DNA of 64,000 nucleotides from Terrisporobacter mayombei. Lineage in GTDB: Bacteria > Bacillota > Clostridia > Peptostreptococcales > Peptostreptococcaceae. The position numbers and the translations under genes were made by a program. The stretch spans positions 186,001-250,000 of the forward strand of contig NZ_JAHZMP010000001.1 in assembly GCF_020748465.1 (NCBI RefSeq). The letters run 5' to 3'. Of the stretch, positions 43,863 through 52,236 are shown one piece after another (the first letter of the stretch is position 1; the number at the start of each line of letters is the position of its first letter). The notes beneath the pieces were generated by a model. The model saw nothing but the letters and a program-made list of their open reading frames with translations. It ran no database searches and was not told the origin of the DNA.

Positions 43863-44669
43863 TTAAATTTTCTTATTTCCATAAGTTTCTTTCTTAAAGT
43901 TTCCAACAAAATAATAAACCGTACCTATTATTAATGCACCGCCAACTATATTACCGAGAGTTACAGGTATAATATTATTAATATATCCCATTACAGAAAT
44001 CTCTGATGTAGTATAGGGGGAAATCATCCCCATAACAAACAATGCCATATTTGCTATACTGTGTTCAAAACCGCTTGTGCAAAAACCGTAAACACACCAA
44101 ATAAGTATAAGCATTCTTGCCGGTTCAGATTTTATTTTTGATGTACTCCATGTTGCCAGAACAACCAGCATATTACAGAGAATGCCTCTAAAAAAGCTTT
44201 GTGAGAACGGTAAATTCATTTTTATGGCACAGTTGCTTACTATATACTGTGCCGTCATAGGATTGTCAAGCAATCCAGCAGCTCCAATCAGAAGTGAAAT
44301 CAATGTAGCTCCAATAAAGTTGCCTATATATACAAGTATCAACAGTTTTATCCCGTCCTTTGCAGAAACAGATTTGTTATACATACCTATGGAAATAACT
44401 CCGACATTTCCCGTAAACAATTCACTTCCGGCATATACAATCAAAGTAAAACTTAATGCAAACGATATCCCAAATACTATTTTCGCCAATCCCTTTGTTG
44501 ACTCATAAAAATTAAGTGAGCCGCCTGCCGAATATGCCAGTATCATTCCCAGACCACAGAAAACACCGGCCATAATCGAATATACGAAGAATTTTAGAGG
44601 CACTGATTTAAAAAATCCGACCTTTTTCTCTGCACTGAAGATCATCTCTGTAAAACCTAATCGTTCCAT
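43863..44669 (-). CDS. Formate/nitrite/hydrosulfide transporter (FNT family)
   Basis: A 268-residue membrane protein with six segments and FNT marks: AGVFCGLGMILAYSAGG, the loop ELFTGN, and CTSGFEHSIANM with the pore histidine. FNT channels carry formate, nitrite, lactate or hydrosulfide. Downstream of a PLP lyase that can release thiol or sulfide and a branched-chain amino acid transporter, export of formate or HS- is plausible. It is the last gene of the cassette, 18 bp after brnQ. Confidence 0.9.
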   Translation of the reverse strand: MERLGFTEMIFSAEKKVGFFKSVPLKFFVYSIMAGVFCGLGMILAYSAGGSLNFYESTKGLAKIVFGISFALSFTLIVYAGSELFTGNVGVISIGMYNKSVSAKDGIKLLILVYIGNFIGATLISLLIGAAGLLDNPMTAQYIVSNCAIKMNLPFSQSFFRGILCNMLVVLATWSTSKIKSEPARMLILIWCVYGFCTSGFEHSIANMALFVMGMISPYTTSEISVMGYINNIIPVTLGNIVGGALIIGTVYYFVGNFKKETYGNKKI

Positions 44670-44687
44670 AATTAACACTCTTTCTTT

Positions 44688-45986
44688 TTAATTAGTTTTT
44701 GATTCCATTTTTGATTTCATTAAAGGATATATTGCCATTCCGGCAATAAATCCAACTATACATGGTATTACCCAGCCAAATCCATGTGATGCAAAAGGCA
44801 TACTATTTACAAATCCATCAATAATACCTATATTACAAGAAGTATTTAAAGCTTCACATACACTATATATCAATGTGAATATTACCGCTCCTTTGTAAGC
44901 ACCATCGTTTGGTATGATTTTCGAAAACACACCAAGAATAACTATTACAACAAGTACAGGGAAAATAGCGGTATATATAGGATTTGCATACATTACAATT
45001 TTGTCAACACCAACTAATGCCATTAAACTACTTATAACGCATAAACAACCTGCTGTAATTTTATAATCGAATTTGTCCTTGCTCAATCTTACAAAAAAGT
45101 CCGCTCCGGCTGTCGCTTGTCCGACAGCAGTTGTAAAGCAAGCAAGTATTACAGCTGTCCCAAGTGCGTTCATAGCCAGCTGACCTCCGATTTTTCTATT
45201 TATTGCTACAAGAAGTTCAGCTCTTCCAATATCAGATGGGAAAATACCACTTCCGCATGCACCCATATAGAACAGACCACCGTAAACTATAAATAGCCCG
45301 ATAAATGCCACTATAGACGCTATGATCATTACCTTTTTCTTATCATTTCCTAAATATCCCTTATTCTGAATATTAGCTAGGAATACGCTTGCCATAAGAA
45401 AACTTACTAAAACATCACCTGTCTGATATCCTTGTAAAAGGGAATTAGTAAACGGATTTTTAAGTTCTGTACTTACAGGTGCTCCTATAGGACGTACAAT
45501 ACCCGCTATAATCAATATTAACAAAATAGTAACTAAAATAGGAGTTATATTTTTCCCGATCTTGTCAAGTGCTTTACCTCTATCTTTTGCGATAAAAAAT
45601 ACTAAAGCAAAGTATATAAGTACAAAAGGAGCATATGGTAAAGAAGGGAAAATTCCTTGAATACCCATTTCAACAGCCGTCGCAGCTGTTCTTGGATTTC
45701 CTACAAAAAGAACTATAAACATTACTGCCAAAATACATAAGTTATAACAGTTTTTGCTAACGTGTTTTGTTATCTTTTCGGCTGAGCCATGTATTCCGAT
45801 TACTATTATTGACGCTATAGGTATAAGTATACCCGACATAGTTAAACCTAGAATACCCGACATATAATTAGTTCCACTTTGAAGTCCTAATATCGGCGGG
45901 AAAATTAAGTTTCCCGCTCCAAAATATGTTGCAAAAAGCGCAAGCCCTATAAATAAACCGTCAATCATTTTATTACGTTTATCCAT
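44688..45986 (-). CDS. brnQ: Branched-chain amino acid transporter (LIVCS family)
   Basis: A 432-residue membrane protein with about twelve segments, beginning LFIGLALFATYFGAGNLIFPP, the LIVCS signature. It takes up branched-chain amino acids with Na+ or H+; relatives also carry methionine or threonine. Located 29 bp after the PLP lyase gene, it probably feeds that enzyme. RBS GAGGTGACATAA. Confidence 0.92.
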   Translation of the reverse strand: MDKRNKMIDGLFIGLALFATYFGAGNLIFPPILGLQSGTNYMSGILGLTMSGILIPIASIIVIGIHGSAEKITKHVSKNCYNLCILAVMFIVLFVGNPRTAATAVEMGIQGIFPSLPYAPFVLIYFALVFFIAKDRGKALDKIGKNITPILVTILLILIIAGIVRPIGAPVSTELKNPFTNSLLQGYQTGDVLVSFLMASVFLANIQNKGYLGNDKKKVMIIASIVAFIGLFIVYGGLFYMGACGSGIFPSDIGRAELLVAINRKIGGQLAMNALGTAVILACFTTAVGQATAGADFFVRLSKDKFDYKITAGCLCVISSLMALVGVDKIVMYANPIYTAIFPVLVVIVILGVFSKIIPNDGAYKGAVIFTLIYSVCEALNTSCNIGIIDGFVNSMPFASHGFGWVIPCIVGFIAGMAIYPLMKSKMESKTN

Positions 45987-46015
45987 TTATGTCACCTCAT
46001 TTTAGTAGTAAATAA

Positions 46016-47212
46016 TTAAAGCTTATCAAGAGCAGCACTGAATTCTGCAATGATATCGTTTGCCTCTTCAAGACCTATTGAAAAACGAAGCTGACCCATT
46101 GAGATTCCAACTGATTCCATTTCTTCTTTAGAGTATGCTCTGTGTGATGTTTTTGCAGGGTAAGAAATTGTTGTGCTTACTCCAGCAAGACTTGGTATGA
46201 ACTTGATACTGTCACAATTTGCTATGAAATCGCTTGCAGCTTTCTCTCCGCCAGCAAAATCTACACTAATCATACCACCACATCTTCCATCAATAAAAAG
46301 CTTCTGTCCAAGCTCATAATACGAAGATGATTTAAGACCTGGATAGTAAACGTTTTCCACCTTAGGATGATTTTCAAAGAATTCTGCTACTTTAACTGCA
46401 TTAGCACTGTGCTTAGCAATACGCATTTCAAGAGTTCTAAGACTTCTTGCAAGTAACCATGCATCAAATGGACTCATTGTAGCTCCATAAAGTGTGCTGA
46501 AACGACGTAATTCATTAATATTTTCTCGGTTAGAAATAATAGCTCCACCAATAATATCACTGTGCCCTCCAAGGAATTTTGTAGCACTATATACAACAAT
46601 ATCTGCACCAAGAAAAAGTGGCTTAGCTAATGCTGCTGTCGCAAATGTATTGTCAACAATAAGCTTACAGTTATGCTTGTGAGCGATTTCACTTATATTT
46701 GGAATATCCATAACTTCCATAAGAGGATTTGAAATTGTTTCTGTATAAATAACATTTGTGTTTGGCTTAATATATTTCTCTATATCTTCTTTTAAGAAAT
46801 CAACGAAAGTAACCTCTACACCAAATCTTGTTATCTCATTTTGAAGGTAATCATATACACCTCCATAAAGAACTGGTGAAGATATAATATGATCTCCTGT
46901 TTTAACATTACCTATTATTGCGTTAATAATTGCTGCCATTCCTGATGAGAATACAATAGCATCATCGCAACCTTCCGCTGCTGCTAAAATCTCACATACA
47001 CCCTCTGTTGTAGGATTTGACATACGTGAATAAACATATCCCTCTGCTGTACCATCATAAACAGCATCAAGTGATGGTACATCATCAAATGAAAAAACTG
47101 AACTCATAAAGATCGGCGGAACTTTAGGTACAGATACACCACTTAAAGCCTTTTTTGTAAATTCCACTTCCCCTGCATGAATAACTTTTGTACTAAAGCT
47201 TTTTTCTGACAT
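46016..47212 (-). CDS. PLP-dependent Cys/Met metabolism enzyme, probably methionine gamma-lyase
   Basis: A 398-residue fold-type I enzyme. The PLP lysine is in YSATKFLGGHSD, the cofactor-binding stretch is FSSGMAAI, and YVYSRMSNPTTE holds the phosphate-binding tyrosine and arginine. The family covers methionine gamma-lyase, cystathionine lyases and O-acetylhomoserine sulfhydrylase. The transporter and FNT neighbours favour a catabolic lyase giving 2-oxobutyrate, ammonia and methanethiol or sulfide. I use the ATG at 47212, eight bases after GGAGG. Probably activated by the divergent LysR protein. Confidence 0.85.
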   Translation of the reverse strand: MSEKSFSTKVIHAGEVEFTKKALSGVSVPKVPPIFMSSVFSFDDVPSLDAVYDGTAEGYVYSRMSNPTTEGVCEILAAAEGCDDAIVFSSGMAAIINAIIGNVKTGDHIISSPVLYGGVYDYLQNEITRFGVEVTFVDFLKEDIEKYIKPNTNVIYTETISNPLMEVMDIPNISEIAHKHNCKLIVDNTFATAALAKPLFLGADIVVYSATKFLGGHSDIIGGAIISNRENINELRRFSTLYGATMSPFDAWLLARSLRTLEMRIAKHSANAVKVAEFFENHPKVENVYYPGLKSSSYYELGQKLFIDGRCGGMISVDFAGGEKAASDFIANCDSIKFIPSLAGVSTTISYPAKTSHRAYSKEEMESVGISMGQLRFSIGLEEANDIIAEFSAALDKL

Positions 47213-47312
47213 AGTTAATACCTCCATTAATAATATTAATTAAATATTCATTTACTTAAAAAATTGTCAAGATATTATCCGGATTTAATCTCTAATGAAT
47301 AAAATACTGCCC

Positions 47313-47329
47313 AAATACATAATGTATTT
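47313..47329. promoter_or_regulatory. Palindrome, candidate LysR binding site
   Basis: AAATACAT and ATGTATTT are perfect arms around a single A, 101 bp from the lyase start and 139 bp from the lysR start. Position and shape fit a LysR-type recognition site, but no experimental motif is known to me. Confidence 0.5.
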
Positions 47330-47431
47330 TTTTGTTTCATAGTATTTTATTGACTATAATCATTTTATCCCATATAATAAACCTTGTAAAATATCGATAA
47401 TTCATTATTTTTTATAACTAAAAGATATAAG

Positions 47432-47475
47432 TAGGAGTGACACAAATAAAAATTAGGAGTGACATAAATGAAAAT
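47432..47475 (+). repeat. 22-bp tandem duplication over the lysR start
   Basis: The segment TAGGAGTGACA plus 11 bases occurs twice, at 47432-47453 and 47454-47475, with 20 of 22 bases equal. Both copies carry a ribosome binding site, but only the second has ATG; the first has ATA at that place. Confidence 0.8.
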
Positions 47476-48364
47476 TCAGCAATTAAAATATTTAGTCGAA
47501 ATTTCAAAATATGGTACAATTAATATGGCAGCAAAGCACCTATTTATTTCGCAGCCCGCAATAAGTAAGGCAATAAAAGAGCTTGAAAACGAATTGGGTA
47601 TTGAAATATTTTACAGGGATAATAAAAAAAGGCTGCAGTTTACTACCGATGGAGCGGAACTGCTATGGTATGCAAGAGATCTTGTCGGACAGGCTGAAAA
47701 TATTGAAAATACATTTCACAATAAGAGTAAAAATGATTATGTCCAGCTCACTGTATCTTCACAGCATTACACCTTCGTTGTCAAAGTGTTTATTGATTTT
47801 ATAGACAAACATTCAAAAAACCCTTTTAAGCTTCTTTTAAGAGAAAAGACAACAACTCAAATTATTGAAGATGTTTTTACACTACAAAGCAATCTCGGAA
47901 TTATTGTAATCTCTGATTCTACTAAAAAATTCATGCAAAAATATTTAAAATCAAAAGGCTTAGAATTTAATCAATTGGCAACTGTTGGATATCATGCATT
48001 TATTCGTACAGGTCATCCTCTCGCAAATCAGGAAAGCGTTACAATCGAAGAATTATCAAACTTTCCATTTGTAAGTTATGAACAGGAAAGCTGCTCTCTT
48101 GATTTTGCGGAAGAAGCAATAGTGCTCAACTCCAAACAGTCTATTAATGTTCTCGACAGAGCAACTATGAATAATATTATTTGCAATACCAACAGCTACA
48201 ATATCGGCACAGGAATCTTAATGAAGAAAATAATAGAAGATGATATAATAAGCATACCTATAAGTGACTTAACAGATAAAATAGATATAGGCTGGATAAG
48301 AAATAAACACTATCTTACAAAGGAGGCTAAAGAGTTTATTGAGTTATGTAAAAAATACATGTAA
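47468..48364 (+). CDS. LysR family transcriptional regulator
   Basis: A 298-residue protein with an N-terminal HTH (GTINMAAKHLFISQPAISKAIKELENELGIEIFYRD) and a LysR effector-binding domain. It is divergent from the lyase-brnQ-FNT operon and most likely activates it in response to a substrate or product. Base composition matches that operon and is less AT-rich than the flanks, so the four genes probably moved as a unit. Confidence 0.92.
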   Translation: MKIQQLKYLVEISKYGTINMAAKHLFISQPAISKAIKELENELGIEIFYRDNKKRLQFTTDGAELLWYARDLVGQAENIENTFHNKSKNDYVQLTVSSQHYTFVVKVFIDFIDKHSKNPFKLLLREKTTTQIIEDVFTLQSNLGIIVISDSTKKFMQKYLKSKGLEFNQLATVGYHAFIRTGHPLANQESVTIEELSNFPFVSYEQESCSLDFAEEAIVLNSKQSINVLDRATMNNIICNTNSYNIGTGILMKKIIEDDIISIPISDLTDKIDIGWIRNKHYLTKEAKEFIELCKKYM

Positions 48365-48515
48365 CTATTTTTTACTCATATTCTATAATCTCTCTGTTAC
48401 CCTTAAAGCCTGTATTTTTCTGTAGTAATTTCTTACAGGTGTAATTATATACTAAACTTTACATTTATTTATACCTCAAATACAAACATTTTCACAGTGT
48501 TCTTGATTAATTATA

Positions 48516-48557
48516 AAAAAAACAGAGAAAATCTATTAGATTTTCTCTGTTTTTTTA
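48516..48557. terminator. Bidirectional intrinsic terminator
   Basis: AACAGAGAAAATCTA and TAGATTTTCTCTGTT form a long stem with A and T runs on both sides, between convergent genes. Confidence 0.85.
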
Positions 48558-48595
48558 ATAGATTTTATTGTTAATATATAATAATAACTGAATTA

Positions 48596-48943
48596 TCATG
48601 TTTTTTCTATGATAATATAGAAAACACATTTAGTCTTCCATATAATATTTTTCAAATATATCTCACTCTCTTCAAGCGTTGGGAAAAGTTTTGGATAGCC
48701 ATCAATCGCTAACACTATTAAGTCGTCTCTTTTAACTCTATATCCCTTCAGTGAGTTCATATTAATTTGTCTCCCATTTAATATTGGATATCCAAACTCA
48801 TTGTCCGTGTTTTCAAAAATTAGTTGCATTTCTAAAAATGGCAATATAAATTCCCTTCCTCTATCATGCTTTCTTAGTTGTTTAAGATTTACTCCGCTTT
48901 TAATAAGACCTTTTATTGCCATTGCACGAATTTCTGAGCTCAA
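48596..48943 (-). CDS. Hypothetical protein, 115 aa, possibly 5'-truncated
   Basis: The frame opens at a TTG at 48943 or ATG at 48922, neither with a clear ribosome binding site. The product has no recognised domain; it contains GYPILNGRQINMNSLKGYRVK and IDGYPKLFPTLEESE. Directly upstream lies a 60-bp segment duplicated at 57103-57162, so the original 5' end may have been lost in a rearrangement. Confidence 0.4.
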   Translation of the reverse strand: MSSEIRAMAIKGLIKSGVNLKQLRKHDRGREFILPFLEMQLIFENTDNEFGYPILNGRQINMNSLKGYRVKRDDLIVLAIDGYPKLFPTLEESEIYLKNIIWKTKCVFYIIIEKT

Positions 48944-48989
48944 ATAATGCCTTATTTAGATTAGATAATAGTTGCTTTGCATCAATGCA

Positions 48990-49049
48990 ATTCTGACATT
49001 GGTTTGTGTTATCTAAGCAACAGACTAAAACTCATAATAAAAAAGCCAC
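48990..49049 (-). repeat. 60-bp duplicated segment, copy 1
   Basis: 54 of 60 bases equal 57103-57162. On the minus strand both copies start in the T-run side of a GCCAC terminator arm. In this copy the other arm of the terminator is missing. The gap 48944-49245 holds no gene; it contains this repeat and the terminator at 49154. Confidence 0.8.
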
Positions 49050-49153
49050 AAAAGATGAAATAGACCATAAAAGTTGCAATACATTAGAATAATTACAATT
49101 TATAGTAGATAATTATATGGATTATTACAATAATTATAGATGTCAATGGAATT

Positions 49154-49196
49154 TAAAAAAGCTGACTCCTAATCAGTATAGAAGTCAGCTTTTAAT
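49154..49196 (-). terminator. Intrinsic terminator of the NhaC operon
   Basis: AAAAGCTGACT and AGTCAGCTTTTTT pair on the minus strand, downstream of nhaC and the nhaC-like fragment. Confidence 0.85.
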
Positions 49197-49245
49197 GGCG
49201 GCTTAACCAGTCGTTTTTTCTAGTGCCTTTGACAAAGGGTCCATT

Positions 49246-49374
49246 TTATACAACACAGGATGTTGCTGAAAATACCATTGTAATATGAATCGGAATATCT
49301 AGCCAAAGTACTGACATACCCATAGATATAACTAGAAAAGCAAGTATCAAAAGTGTTCCTCCAAAACTAGGTCT
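49246..49374 (-). pseudogene. NhaC-like N-terminal fragment
   Basis: Beginning five bases after the nhaC stop in another frame, 42 codons read RPSFGGTLLILAFLVISMGM and continue as a second hydrophobic stretch to a TAA at 49248-49246. This resembles the first membrane segment of NhaC-type antiporters. GGAGG stands before a TTG at 49350. It looks like the remnant of a second antiporter gene, most of which has been deleted. Confidence 0.5.
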
Positions 49375-49378
49375 AAAT

Positions 49379-50938
49379 TTATTCTACTCCATTTTTAGCC
49401 TCCTTTAATCTCTTACCATTAATTTTACTCATTGTGTATACTATCAAAAATAAAATTAATATTCCAAGGGGTATAAAAATATATGGTTTTAATCTAAAGA
49501 TACCTATTAGTAAAAGCATTAAAAATACTACACTTGCTACAGTTAAGCCATATGGTATTTGAGTCCTAACATGATCTATATGGTCAGCCCCAGCAAATAT
49601 TGATGCCATAACTGTAGTATCTGATATAGGCGAGCAGTGATCCCCAAATATTGCTCCTGATAGTACCATTCCTGGTACTACCATTGCGTACGAAGCATCT
49701 CCAGTTACCTGGTATACTAAGGGAATTGCAATCGGTGTTATTATAGCCATAGTTCCCCATGACGTTCCTGTTGCAAATGATACTATCATTCCAAGTACAA
49801 ATATTGTTATTGGAAGTATCCATGCCGGAACTGAATTCCCAAGTGCTCCTACTAAGAAATCCGCAAGACCCATTTGTTTTGTAACCTCTCCTAATGACCA
49901 AGCCATTAAAAGTATAGCAGCTGTTAATACCATCAGTTTTAGACCATCCATAAATGTATCCATCGTTTCTTTGAAATTCATTATCTTATATCCTAGTGCT
50001 AAAACTACTCCACTCATTCCCATAGCAAATGATCCCCAAAGAAGAGCTGTTACAGCATCTGCATTTTCAAGAGTTCCCATAAAGCCTTCTCCTGCTCTAC
50101 CTGTATATATAAATCCAAATACAGTTGTAACTATCATAGCTATAAATGGAATTATGAAAGTAGCAAGTTTTGGCTCTACATCCTTAGGTTCACCAAGCTC
50201 ACTACTTATATCAAGCATAGGTTGAGCTTCATCACTACAGAATTTACCTGTTTTTATAGCTCTGTTTTCAGCTTTTAGCATTGGACCATAGTCAAGACCT
50301 GTTATTACTATCATACCTACAAATACTAGTGTGAATATCGCATACATATTATAAGGTATACTACTTATGTACGCTTTCATAGGGCTTGCAATAATACCCG
50401 CAGCAACAAGGCCTTGACTTATCATACCTATTTGAAACGCTATCCAATCCGAAATAAAAAGTGACGCTGATGGAGCTGCAGTTGAGTCTAGTATATAAGA
50501 GAATTTTTCTGAAGATATTCTTTGTTCCTTCGCTATATCTCTAAATACATTTCCATCTATCGCAGCTATTAGGCAGTCATTTACACTTATACACATTCCA
50601 AGTAACCAAGCACCTATTCCAACAGCTTTTCTACTTTTTATTTTATTTCTAGCCCAAATAGAAAGAGCTTTACTTCCACCCATTTTCCATATAAAAGAAA
50701 TTCCTACTCCCATAAACATTGTAAACATTATTAGTTTTGCATTTCCAGAATCACATAGTTGATTTATTACCGTTTCTAATGAAAATGATGTAGCAGCAAA
50801 TACATTTCCCTTATACATTATCACTCCTGATGCAAATATACCCGCAAATAGTGAAGGTATAACCATCTTCGTCTTAAAGCACATTACTATGGCTATTATT
50901 GCTGGTACCAATGCCCATAATCCATAATTTCCTTCCAC
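49379..50938 (-). CDS. nhaC: Na+/H+ antiporter NhaC family protein
   Basis: A 519-residue membrane protein with about twelve segments. Family marks include SVNDCLIAAIDGNVFRDIAKE, FATGTSWGTMAIITPIAIPL and LSGAIFGDHCSPISDTTVMAS. NhaC-like proteins exchange Na+ with H+ or with an organic substrate, such as malate/lactate or amino acids. The start is a GTG seven bases after GGGGGGAG. As the last full gene of the GcvP-like operon it may exchange pathway substrate and product rather than serve pH control. Confidence 0.88.
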   Translation of the reverse strand: MEGNYGLWALVPAIIAIVMCFKTKMVIPSLFAGIFASGVIMYKGNVFAATSFSLETVINQLCDSGNAKLIMFTMFMGVGISFIWKMGGSKALSIWARNKIKSRKAVGIGAWLLGMCISVNDCLIAAIDGNVFRDIAKEQRISSEKFSYILDSTAAPSASLFISDWIAFQIGMISQGLVAAGIIASPMKAYISSIPYNMYAIFTLVFVGMIVITGLDYGPMLKAENRAIKTGKFCSDEAQPMLDISSELGEPKDVEPKLATFIIPFIAMIVTTVFGFIYTGRAGEGFMGTLENADAVTALLWGSFAMGMSGVVLALGYKIMNFKETMDTFMDGLKLMVLTAAILLMAWSLGEVTKQMGLADFLVGALGNSVPAWILPITIFVLGMIVSFATGTSWGTMAIITPIAIPLVYQVTGDASYAMVVPGMVLSGAIFGDHCSPISDTTVMASIFAGADHIDHVRTQIPYGLTVASVVFLMLLLIGIFRLKPYIFIPLGILILFLIVYTMSKINGKRLKEAKNGVE

Positions 50939-51017
50939 AACTAACTCCCCCCAGTATTCTAATTTAATAAATCATATCTCAATTATTATTAGATTCTAGG
51001 GAGATCTTTTAAGTGCT

Positions 51018-52133
51018 CTAACTTTTAACTGGATAAACTATCTCTTCCTTATATCCTACTACTACCTTAACATATCCACTTAGTAATTTATCAACTTCTT
51101 CACTATATGTATCAACGTATAAGGGTTGAAATTTTAAATTTTGTAATTTATAAAGTGTAGATACCACTATTATGTTTTCTTTGCCTATTTCTTTTATCAC
51201 ATTTGCACTTATCTGTTGGTTTCCCCTTCCAAGTAGGTAACCTTGACCACCTGTAGGAGTGATTATTAGCTTACATCTACATCCTTTTTTTGCTTCTAAT
51301 ATGTCTTTTTCATTAGCATCTAGCTTTATAATTTCTTTATTTTTTACTATATCAACTCCAAGTAGTGTGCTATCTAAATTTAGATTATCCAGTACAGCTC
51401 TTGTTGTAGTCCCTGGTCCTATTATATAAAGTGTATCTTTTTCCATGTTGTCAATTATAAAAAGTCCTATAGCTTTTTGTGAGGCTTCTTCACTTAATGG
51501 GGTTGGTGCCTTTTTATTTTGCATTGATTTTTTATCATTTGGAACTTTCAAATATCCATAAAGTTTAGTATTTACTTTTCCAAGTCTATACTCATTTTCG
51601 TCAATATCTACTACTTCTTTTTCTATACTTGATTTTATTTCATCTTCTATATATCTAAGAGCTGTTTTTCCACCTGATTTGGGATTTATAGCATATACTG
51701 AAGAATGTATTTTTACACCTGCTGGAATTCCTAGAGTAACTAATTTACTTCCTACAGATTTGTAAATATCTCTAGCAGTACCATCTCCTCCAACAAATAA
51801 TAATATTTTTATATCTTTATTTAGCATCTCCCTACATCCATATATAGTATCTATTTTACTAGTACTATTATTACAATTGTTTCCAACTACTTCTACTTCA
51901 AAACCAAGTTTTCTGGCTTCATTTTCTCCCATATCACCTTTGCATGTAATAATCTTGATTTTATCTTTTATTGGTAATAGTTCTTTTAATGCGATTATTG
52001 CCTTTTTGTGTGATTTAGGAACTGATCCTAAATTTATTGCCTTCGTTAAAACTTCTTCTCCATCTGTACCTTTTAGACCTACACTTCCACCCATTCCTGC
52101 TATAGGATTTACTATAAGACCAATCTCTATCAA
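51018..52133 (-). CDS. ATP-NAD kinase-like protein (AcoX group)
   Basis: A 371-residue protein of the NAD-kinase/diacylglycerol-kinase superfamily. It starts IGLIVNPIAGMGGSVGLKG, has the GGDGTARD motif near residue 116 and PTGGQGYLLGRGNQQ near residue 313. AcoX-type members occur in acetoin-catabolic and other degradation operons with unclear role. The start is TTG, seven bases after GGGGAG. It is 103 bp after the GcvPB-like gene, the gap containing a hairpin, and 79 bp before nhaC. Confidence 0.82.
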   Translation of the reverse strand: MIEIGLIVNPIAGMGGSVGLKGTDGEEVLTKAINLGSVPKSHKKAIIALKELLPIKDKIKIITCKGDMGENEARKLGFEVEVVGNNCNNSTSKIDTIYGCREMLNKDIKILLFVGGDGTARDIYKSVGSKLVTLGIPAGVKIHSSVYAINPKSGGKTALRYIEDEIKSSIEKEVVDIDENEYRLGKVNTKLYGYLKVPNDKKSMQNKKAPTPLSEEASQKAIGLFIIDNMEKDTLYIIGPGTTTRAVLDNLNLDSTLLGVDIVKNKEIIKLDANEKDILEAKKGCRCKLIITPTGGQGYLLGRGNQQISANVIKEIGKENIIVVSTLYKLQNLKFQPLYVDTYSEEVDKLLSGYVKVVVGYKEEIVYPVKS

Positions 52134-52167
52134 AAAAATCTCCCCTCTTTTGTCTTTTATATTATAA

Positions 52168-52212
52168 ATAGGCGCACCATGAAACGTTTAAATAAATCCA
52201 CGATGTGCCTAT
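52168..52212 (-). other. Intercistronic hairpin
   Basis: ATAGGCACATCGTG and CATGGTGCGCCTAT pair with two mismatches, between the GcvPB-like and AcoX-like genes. The following sequence is AT-rich but lacks a clean T run, so it may be a partial terminator or an RNA-processing or stability element that lowers expression of the last two genes. Confidence 0.55.
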
Positions 52213-52236
52213 TATAATTATTGAGTAAAGCTAATT

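Noticed and set aside
43838..43872. Hairpin between ogg and the FNT gene
   Set aside because: AATTTAAA/TTTAAATT arms are weak and overlap the end of the FNT gene; not enough for a terminator call.
48950..49050. Short minus-strand frame reading CCLDNTNQCQNCIDAK
   Set aside because: No start codon or ribosome binding site. The equivalent frame in the second repeat copy has a stop, so it is not called as a gene.
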